Below, piece by piece: positions 11,301 to 16,920 of a stretch of 16,920 nt of DNA; the first letter of the stretch is position 1; every line of letters begins with the position of its first letter. The DNA lies in assembly GCA_036939755.1 (NCBI GenBank), contig JALLAZ010000328.1, positions 1 to 16,920 of the forward strand. The letters run 5' to 3'. A program made the translations under genes and the position numbers. This DNA is from Stephanodiscus triporus. Lineage: Eukaryota > Bacillariophyta > Thalassiosirophyceae > Thalassiosirales > Thalassiosiraceae. The notes beneath the pieces are model-generated. The model made no database searches. It was not told the origin of the DNA and was given only the letters and a program-made list of their open reading frames with translations.

Positions 11301-13595
11301 CAAGGCATTCGAATCCCCCACATGTACGGAACAAGTCCTGGAATGACAAATTCAAGGGTAGAATGGACTTTATCATGTCCAGTATGGACGTTTGCCTTGT
11401 GATGAATTGCGGATCGATCTTGTTGCCATTCTTCTCTCCTGTGATACCCTCGTCAATTATAAGCTTCACCACGGAAAATTTATCCACGAGGCCCAACAGA
11501 CAAATCATATCTTCCCTCAACAAATCATCGTGATTTTTCGACATAATCGCGTCGAAGACGTCCAGCGCCGCCTGTGCAGCCGTGTCTCCCATGTACAAGA
11601 TGCCCGTCATGAGCAAAGAGGTCAGGCTGCTATCGCGGGCAATCACGTCCCTCGAAGACGACGTAACATCATTTTGCGCCACCATCTCGGATCGTGCTCC
11701 AGGCTGTTTTGCCACGAGCTTCAGTATGAGGCAGAAGCATGCGTATATAGGATCCAGCTTGGTGGCGACTGGCGGCGTGGGTATGGCTTCCACTGATCCG
11801 TCGTCAAACGAAAGACCACCCTCGTTGACGCTTTTCGCCGAGAAAGCCTTGATTATGTCCAACACATCATCGATCTTCGATCCGAGCAGCCCGCAATCCA
11901 GCATCACGTGATGCACGTTCTCGTCGAATTCCAATAACTTGACGAGCGTCTCGCGCAGCATTTGCAGGTCCTGTCCCGCCTTGTCCAACGCAGCAGCCTC
12001 CTCGTCACTCTCTACAGAAGACGCCACCCGCAACAGGAATTTGCACTCGCTCACGAAGATCTCAGTGACAGCCCTCAGCGGCATCAGGGAATTCGCTCCC
12101 GCCAATCCGGTGCACACGTACTCCAACGTTTTCAGCGTCAGGATCTTCACGCTCACGTCCTCGAAGGACGGGAAGGCGAGTATGTAATGCGAAAGCATGT
12201 GATACTCCGACTCGATCAAATCGAAATTCTTCGCGTGGTCCGAGTAGAGCTGGAGGGTCGTCACGAGGAGTTCGGACGTGAGGTCCACGCCTCCACCCCC
12301 GCGGCGATCGCCGCCAACGTTCGTGTCGACGTCGGTCGTCCGTCGCCGCCCCAACAGCATCATCCTCTCCCACGCGTACTCCACCGCGAAATCCGTCATC
12401 CCCTCCAGCGATCCCGCCGCGTAGGAGAAGGTCGGCCTTGCGCCGCCGTGCCGGTCCATGTACGACGCGAACAGAGGCACGGATCCCATCATCAGGTCGT
12501 CCACGATCTCGAACGCGTTCGTGTTCATCGCAACTTTGTTCTCGGCGAGGTCCACGGTCGACGCGTCGTCGGAGACCTTCGTCGTCGCCTCCGTGCCCAC
12601 GTCGTCCCCCCCCTCGATCGTTATCGCACGCGAGGGACCGTCGACGAGTGCGGATTTCGAAGACGTCGCGATCCTGCAGCACACGAGCACGGTTACGAGC
12701 TCGAGCAATTTCGGCACGTGCGTCGGACCCGAATGCGATATGGCGTAGACGAGGACGTGGTACCCCCCCGCGCCTTCGTAGTCCTTGAGGAGTTCCACGC
12801 ACTGATAATGGCACGAGTTGGCGACGAGGTACACGACCGTGCGCAGGGCGACGACCCATAGTCCGGCGGCCTCCGCCTCCGGACCGTACATGCAACGTTG
12901 AGACGCCGAAGGCGGCGACGGACCGCCGCCTCCACCCCCCCCTCCGCCGCCGCCGCCGGTGACGGCCCCCCCGCCGGTAGCGCTCGACGTCATGGCGCAT
13001 AGCTCCTTGATGTCGTCGGTCATGTGCACGATCATCTTCCTGTCGTGTAAGAACCAGACGAGGCTCGGACTGAGGCAGTGCGCCGAGAAGGCGCGGATGA
13101 CGTCGCTAGCGGCGCTCGCGATGTGCACTCCGGTGGGAGGGTAACTCGCGCCGCTCAGCGCGAGGAGGCCGAACAGGTGAGGCCGCAGCTGCTCCCCCAC
13201 GCTCGAGTCGGCGCATAGGAGGCAAAGGAGGCCGCCGACCTTGGCCGATGCCCGTCGCGACACGGGACCGGGAGCGAGCGGCGCCTCCGCCGCCCTTGCC
13301 CCCGTCGTCGTCATCGTTGTCGTCGCTCCCCCCTCTCCACCCTCGTCGGACTCGTTCTCCGTCCGCCTCCTCTGCTGCTCCGCGTACGCGTGATCGTGCT
13401 GCAATTCCAAAACCCGGAGCAGACGGAGGCAGTGTATGAGATTCGGGGGGAGCTCGTTCTCGACGCAACGCAACACGAATCGCTCGCACGTCGAATTCTC
13501 GAGCAGGACGTCGATGTCGCATTTGTCGGGCACCGGAAACGACGGGGATGACCCTCCCCTGGGCGCGAACGACGGGGACTCGCCGATGTAGTCGA

Positions 13596-13629
<34 letters not shown>

Positions 13630-14145
13630 CACGTCCCCCATTCCGGGAGGGCGGGCGGCGGGGGGTGTCATGGCCGAAGAAGATGCCGCGGCCGCCGACG
13701 TGCCGACTTCATTATCGTCCCCGTTCCCCTCCCCCAGCAGGGCGAGGAGCCTCGCCTTCCACTCCCCTCCCCCCCCCCCCATCCTCGCCGCGAGGACTAT
13801 CCGACCGACGTCGTCCCCGAGGTTCCGCGCGCTCACGGCCACCCGGCGCTCCATCTCGGCGTCCGCGGCGGCGGCGGCGTGGGAGCGATGGCCGGCCATG
13901 AGGGCCTGGATTACGCCCCCCCCTCCTCCGCCGCCCCCCCTGTTGTCGGATGCTGCGCGGGCGAGGCGCCCCGGGGGAGGAGGAGGGGGAGGAGGAGGAG
14001 GATGCGCGCGTGTCCCCTGTATGATCCCGGCGTCCTGGGGCGGGCCGTTTACATTGTTTCTGTTGCTGTTGTTGTTGTTGCCGTTGCCGTTGCCGTCGTT
14101 GCCGGAGCCGCCTCCCCCGCCCTTCCAATTCAACCACGCCCTCAT
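2355..14145 (-). CDS. giant BEACH-WD40 protein, WDFY3/SPIRRIG class, three exons
   Basis: The coding sequence joins 14145-4001, 3896-3788 and 3713-2355, giving 3870 residues. An in-frame TAA lies three codons before the ATG at 14145, which has A at -3. Domains by residue: low-complexity Gly/Asn/Pro/Asp N-terminus (1-190); armadillo-like helical region, with FLHDRKMIVHM near 361; concanavalin A-like domain (about 1355-1545, FTYCVWMRQ, GVWHHIQLTY, LYIDGRSV); a second long helical region; pre-PH motif WKLDLTEGYERQRRRL (near 2857); acidic linker (about 2930-3015); PH-like domain (about 3037-3185, FYVVDGFEQ, RRRYQLQQNALEFY); BEACH (about 3210-3490, [48 protein letters not shown], FGQTP); WD40-type repeats (about 3618-3844, VRVWKY, ILVWDL, VRLWGI). 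YVVDGF and the EFFYLP...NSN motif point to the WDFY3/Alfy/SPIRRIG/LvsA class, which are cytoplasmic scaffolds for autophagy, endosomal traffic or RNA bodies. No FYVE finger follows the WD repeats. The exact cellular role here is inferred. Confidence 0.93.
3714..3787 (-). other. BEACH gene intron 2 (74 bp)
   Basis: On the - strand the donor is CAG/GTACGA at 3787 and the acceptor is a pyrimidine-rich stretch ending ATTAG at 3714. Removing it joins FVRIHRQ to ALESDYVSRNLHQW in phase 0, restoring the continuous BEACH core expected for the family. Its length is not a multiple of three, so retention would break the frame. Confidence 0.93.
3897..4000 (-). other. BEACH gene intron 1 (104 bp)
   Basis: On the - strand the donor is AACAG/GTGAGT at 4000 and the acceptor is CGGAATAG at 3897. 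The split codon AG|C encodes Ser, giving LPDFLVN-S-NMFDFG, exactly the expected BEACH sequence across this join. Unspliced RNA would stop at the TGA inside the donor (3997-3999). The middle exon between the two introns is only 109 nt, so skipping it would shift the frame. Confidence 0.94.
12922..12957 (-). repeat. poly-glycine coding tract
   Basis: Twelve consecutive glycine codons (residues 397-408 of the BEACH protein) are written as a C/G-rich run of GGN triplets. It lies between helical segments, where it probably forms a flexible loop. The tract mixes GGC, GGA and GGG, so it is an older or partly stabilised repeat rather than a pure microsatellite. Confidence 0.85.
13597..13629 (-). repeat. 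(GAC)11 microsatellite encoding Asp11
   Basis: Eleven uninterrupted GTC units on the + strand read as eleven GAC codons on the coding strand (residues 173-183). The purity of the array suggests recent slippage and likely length variation between alleles. It lies in the disordered N-terminal segment, outside any recognised domain. Confidence 0.9.
13972..14001 (-). repeat. poly-proline coding tract
   Basis: Ten consecutive proline codons (residues 49-58) are followed by a run of eight glycines at residues 70-77. Poly-proline of this length can bind profilin, SH3 or WW proteins, but nothing here shows that it does. It probably belongs to a disordered N-terminal tail together with the Gly/Asn-rich residues 9-33. 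Confidence 0.85.
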
Positions 14146-14560
14146 GGTGTTTTATTTATTTGATCGTAGAAATATTTGTTTTTTTTCTCTCTTATAGGCT
14201 TGTGATCCTCCCCGATCCACCCCCCGACTGATTGCGAAATGTGAGAGACCTCTTACGGTTTCCTTTTTATTCTCTAGAGGGGGTTGTCCTTTTTCATAAT
14301 ATCATCGTAATCATCGTTGGGGGGTTCCGGGGCCGGATTAATAGGAGGGTCACTATGCTACTTACTCTTGAGTGGAATAAGGCTTTATCGTAACAACTGC
14401 ACCATAGTTCATGGAAGTCCTCACAGATTCGCTATTTAGCCCTCCGTAAAAGAGTCGTACCATCATCTCTACTTAAAGTGTACTTCCACAAACTTCTTGT
14501 TCAAGTTGTTACCGGACTCGTAGATAGTAATGGCAGGTCCGGAACACACACGCGTGTATG
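14146..14560. other. upstream region of the BEACH gene
   Basis: This holds the 5' UTR and presumably the promoter of the - strand gene. On the - strand CCTATAAG (about 14191-14198) is TATA-like, about 50 bp before the ATG. That would leave a very short leader, so I give it little weight. TCACTATGCTAC at 14350-14361 is an exact inverted match to 15489-15500 and may belong to an outer layer of the inverted repeats to the right. No gene is seen. Confidence 0.4.
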
Positions 14561-15444
14561 GTACCAGACTTAATCATAAGAGTCCGGGCATAACGCCGCC
14601 ATTTCGCCAAAAATGGGGTTACGACCACCGGTCCAAGTGCAATATGGACCGTTTGGGTGTTGTTGGGTCACCCCTAGCGGGGTTTTGGATGGGATTGGGC
14701 GTAAGACCCCCCCTACAACGATTCCCCATTTTATTGTAGGGGTTCGTTTAACGTTAAGTCCGGACATTTAAATTCCTACGTAGGCCTTGGTATGTTTTTT
14801 TTGCTCCCACCAAGAAAAACTCGAGTTAAACACATCATCACCATGGCGGCCGCCAAAACAGTGCCGATACAATGATACTATGAGGTAAGATCATATATGA
14901 TGATCAAATACTATTTAATAACGTTATATCAACAATGGGGAAAAGCCTTGACAATTAAAAAACCTATTAGACCCCTTTACAAAGCAAACAGTGGAGCCCC
15001 GTGCATGCCCTCGATTCCGAATTGAGCAACAAAAGCACAAACATGGTCACTAATTCGATGGTCGTGTCATTCGGGTCATCGGGATCGATGCCCAAGGGCA
15101 CGGAATCGCTCCTTGATATCCTTGGGCGTTGATGTATTAGGAGTAATATGGGCCATGGCGTGGCGGATTTCAAGCACTCGGTGCCACCAGATCATTATGT
15201 ATTTACGAGTTTTGCGAAAAAAAATTGAACTTTCATAGGTACCTGCCGGCGAGTATTATGACAGGACAATGGCACTATGACACAGACAACATTGTAGAGC
15301 AGCCCATGGGGAACAAATATGTGACTTGGGGGAATGTCATAGTGCTGACGCCCATCAAGTTATAGGCCGTTTAGCGAAATGTCCGGAGTTTTTCCATTAA
15401 ACCCATAATAAAAACGCGTCCGGACTTATGGTTAAGTCTGGTAC
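14561..15444. mobile_element. candidate decayed non-autonomous DNA element with nested inverted repeats
   Basis: The ends are inverted copies. 14561-14588 begins GTACCAGACTTAA, and the reverse complement of 15418-15444 begins with the same 13 bases. The arms agree at 24 of 25 aligned positions apart from a 2-nt gap. A second, inner inverted pair lies at 14746-14769 and 15377-15402, sharing GTTTAA and TCCGGACATTT. A third pair, GCACTATGACA (15272-15282) and TGTCATAGTGC (15335-15345), is an exact 11-bp match. The left arm has about 130 bp more than the right between the first and second pairs. No clear target-site duplication is visible at either end. The size of 884 bp and the lack of an intact long reading frame fit a MITE- or foldback-like element that needs a transposase from elsewhere. 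The type is unassigned. Confidence 0.5.
14967..15255 (-). pseudogene. possible frameshifted coding remnant, unrecognised
   Basis: On the - strand a 60-codon open frame (15255-15076) includes WWHRVLEIRHAMAH and TPKDIKERFRALG. An overlapping frame (15173-14967) continues with GIDPDDPNDTTIELVTMFV and ends in a stop. The amphipathic, charged look of the first and the acidic start of the second suggest one former coding sequence with a single-base shift near 15095. I do not recognise a family. Rival readings exist on the + strand, for instance a 35-residue frame at 15258-15365 after a good 3' splice-like TTTCATAG. Several frames therefore look equally protein-like, and none may be real. Confidence 0.2.
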
Positions 15445-15800
15445 AGAATTCCAGCTAACTTCCAAAAACTTGGCCAACAAAAAAGGTGGTAGCATAGTGA
15501 TGGAGGGTCCATATGCCTATCCATTGCATATGAAGGGGGTCAATCACCTTGTATATGCTTTACTTTGTTGTGTGATCCAAGTTTAATGGAACCACCTCAC
15601 AAAACTCACAAACGCTTTCAGTTTGTTGTCCGGCAGTTACCTAGAATTCAAGTCAAGTTCCAAAACTTGGCCAGTAAGAAAGATGATAACAACAATGAAA
15701 GATGTCAATCATGTCAATCACCTTGTATATGTTTGACATTGATGTGGGATCCAAGATGACTTGGATCTGCAGCCTGAGCCACCTCACAACATTCAGATAC
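15436..15800. repeat. diverged tandem duplication, unit about 190 bp
   Basis: Copy A (about 15436-15613) and copy B (about 15628-15800) align in the same order. Matched blocks are GTCTGG/GTCCGG, AACTTGGCCA (15467 and 15664), a 19-nt exact match starting GTCAATCACC (15539-15557 and 15713-15731), GATCCAAG (15574 and 15748), and CCACCTCACAA (15592 and 15779). The offset varies from 174 to 197 bp, showing small indels. Copy B itself contains a tandem 9-mer, ATGTCAATC, at 15702-15719. The left edge of copy A overlaps the right inverted arm of the candidate element. Confidence 0.8.
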
Positions 15801-15844
15801 ATGTTTTTTATGACAGCTGCAAGGATGAAGGCAGTGACAACAGT

Positions 15845-16335
15845 GCTGTCACTCTGGTGGTGGTGGTGACTGTGGTGGTGGCAGCAGTAGCAACAGAAAT
15901 AGTGCAAGTAGCAGCTGTGATGATGATGATGACAACAATGGATGCACTGGTGACAGGCGGGACAATGGCGGGCACAGAAAACAATCAACTAAAATTGGCG
16001 ACGGAGTCAAACAGGGGCGGCTGTGGAGGCAATGATGATGACGGTGACAGTGGCAACTGTGGAGATGGTTATGGTAATGGTGATTGGGATAGTGGGGATG
16101 ATGGAAATTGTGGCAATGGCGATGGTGGCTGTGGTTTGGCGGTAGTGGTGACAGGGGCGACAATGGCTGCAACTGCGGCGACAATGGTGGCAACGAAGAC
16201 GATGGACAGTGACGGCAAGAGCATGGTAAGTTGTGGTGAAATCTCTAGTTGGGGTGGGGGCTGTGGCAGCAGTGGCAAAGGCAACAGTGGAGAGGCGGAG
16301 GTGACAGCAGTGGTTTCCAGCTGTAGTAAATTTGA
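15845..16335. repeat. G-skewed triplet-rich low-complexity region
   Basis: About 500 bp are built from variants of TGG, GAT, GGC and CAA triplets, with few C on the + strand. In 16081-16140 there are 27 G and 4 C in 60 bases. A 192-codon frame (15761-16339, +) runs through it and would give a Gly/Asp/Cys-, Val- and Thr-rich polypeptide, but its composition simply follows the triplet pattern. The opposite strand is also largely open. I treat it as a degenerate simple repeat, not a gene. Confidence 0.7.
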
Positions 16336-16339
16336 GTGA

Positions 16340-16551
16340 AGAGTTGGACTTTTCGGCGGGTAATGTAAATATTGTTACGTATTGAACACTGTACGTAGGA
16401 ATCCGTAACACACTCGTGGATGAACTGACACGACTCCGATCGACTCCAAAAAATTCAGCACTCAGCACGCATATTTTGTAGTTCGCATATTTGCTGAAAG
16501 TCGTCCCCGCCCGCCGCCCTCGACCCCTTTATCGCTTCATCATAAACGAAA
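16340..16551 (+). promoter_or_regulatory. upstream region of the terminal membrane protein gene
   Basis: This AT-mixed segment separates the low-complexity tract from the last gene and is where its promoter should be. It contains TGTTACG (16373-16379) inverted as CGTAACA (16404-16410), with a TACGTA core at 16376-16381 and another ACGT core at 16393. CGCATATTT occurs twice (16468-16476, 16484-16492), and TTCAGCA (16454-16460) is inverted as TGCTGAA (16492-16498). ACGT cores are bZIP-type binding sites in many eukaryotes. A role here is inferred only. Confidence 0.3.
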
Positions 16552-16920
16552 ATGTCTAACACATACGGAAAATCGGGTTACGGTGGAGTGGTCGTCGACA
16601 ACAGGAAACGCAACGGCGCAGTAGGGGGAATACTCACGCTTGCTGTGGCCGGTGTTTCGGGGTACCTGATATGGAAATACGCGCTCGGCAGTCCCGCAAG
16701 CCTCACCGATGCCCAGGACGGCCTCACGAACCTCACTGACAAGGCCGGGGAGAAGTGGGAGGAGTGGGACATGCCTGGGGATTGGAGTGACCTAAGCAAC
16801 TTCACAGACGTTCTCGAAGGCCTGACTGACGAACTCTTCGCGGAGCTCTACGGCGGCGATCCCATGCTGGGGGACAACACCACCTATCTGTGGGACAACG
16901 ATTTCATAGACAGCGACAAC
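16552..16920 (+). CDS. single-pass membrane protein, probable type II, unknown function (3' end outside window)
   Basis: The frame is open from the ATG at 16552 to the window end, 123 codons, with no stop. AAA precedes the ATG, and a pyrimidine/GC-rich leader lies upstream. Residues 1-21 are short, polar and Gly/Tyr-rich and end in the basic cluster RKR (18-20). One hydrophobic helix follows, about residues 22-45 (GAVGGILTLAVAGVSGYLIW), and then an acidic, Trp-rich segment. Three N-glycosylation sequons, N60-L-T, N83-F-T and N109-T-T, all lie after the helix. By the positive-inside rule the N-terminus is cytosolic and the C-terminal part luminal or extracellular. No cleavable signal peptide is evident. 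WEEW, DMPGDW and LYGGDP recur with Leu/Asp/Thr-rich stretches. I do not recognise the family. A lineage-restricted cell-surface or cell-wall-related protein is possible. Introns could lie downstream. Confidence 0.75.
   Translation, partial: MSNTYGKSGYGGVVVDNRKRNGAVGGILTLAVAGVSGYLIWKYALGSPASLTDAQDGLTNLTDKAGEKWEEWDMPGDWSDLSNFTDVLEGLTDELFAELYGGDPMLGDNTTYLWDNDFIDSDN

Noticed and set aside
11962..13000. Long open frames of about 300 codons on both strands within the BEACH gene
   Set aside because: They are Arg/His/Val-rich shadows of the GC-rich coding sequence; only the BEACH frame carries family motifs and continues to the conserved C-terminus.
13106..14197. Several Arg/Pro/Ser-rich open frames opposite and within the N-terminal BEACH coding region
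   Set aside because: GC-rich low-complexity DNA keeps several frames open. The + strand frames lack motifs and overlap the start of a supported gene.
14843..14875. ATG in strong context (CACCATGGCG) followed by ten codons
   Set aside because: It stops after ten codons, and no splice donor lies before the stop to extend it.
15761..16339. 192-codon + strand frame considered as a gene
   Set aside because: Its composition follows the underlying triplet repeat, it begins inside repeat copy B, and the opposite strand is open as well.
1..16920. tRNA, rRNA, CRISPR arrays, prokaryotic operons or phage genes
   Set aside because: No tRNA-like A and B box pair with a foldable acceptor, no regularly spaced exact repeats, no bacterial gene layout; splice sites and protein types are eukaryotic nuclear.

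Overview
The window looks like nuclear DNA of a eukaryotic alga, most likely a stramenopile and probably a diatom. The reasons are a eukaryotic-type ribosomal protein uL2, small GT-AG introns of 74 and 104 bp, one very long exon, and wide intergenic DNA with simple repeats. The lineage is inferred from gene style and recalled protein similarity; no search was run.

Layout. (1) 1-687: upstream DNA with short hairpins, then (2) RPL8/uL2 on the + strand, 688-1980. Its first exon is only six codons and is followed by a 519-bp intron. (3) 1981-2354: short gap between two convergent genes. (4) 14145 down to 2355, - strand: one giant BEACH-domain protein gene of three exons, predicted 3870 residues, in the WDFY3/Alfy/SPIRRIG class. 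Its order is armadillo-like N-terminus, concanavalin A-like domain, pre-PH motif, PH, BEACH, WD40. Nearly 87 percent of the coding sequence is one 10,145-nt exon, and both introns cut the BEACH domain. (5) 14146-16551: 2.4 kb without a convincing intact gene. It holds nested inverted repeats that look like a decayed non-autonomous transposable element (about 14561-15444) with faint coding remnants, a diverged tandem duplication (15436-15800), and about 500 bp of G-skewed triplet-rich sequence. (6) 16552-16920: start of a + strand gene, cut by the window end, for a short-tailed, single-pass, probably type II membrane protein of unknown function.

The genes do not form a pathway. RPL8 is translation housekeeping, the BEACH protein is a membrane-traffic or autophagy scaffold, and the last gene is unassigned. 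I see no operon, CRISPR array, tRNA or rRNA. No clear new system was found. The best candidates for a second look are the inverted-repeat element, the strong 5'-to-3' composition gradient inside the giant exon, and the unassigned membrane protein.
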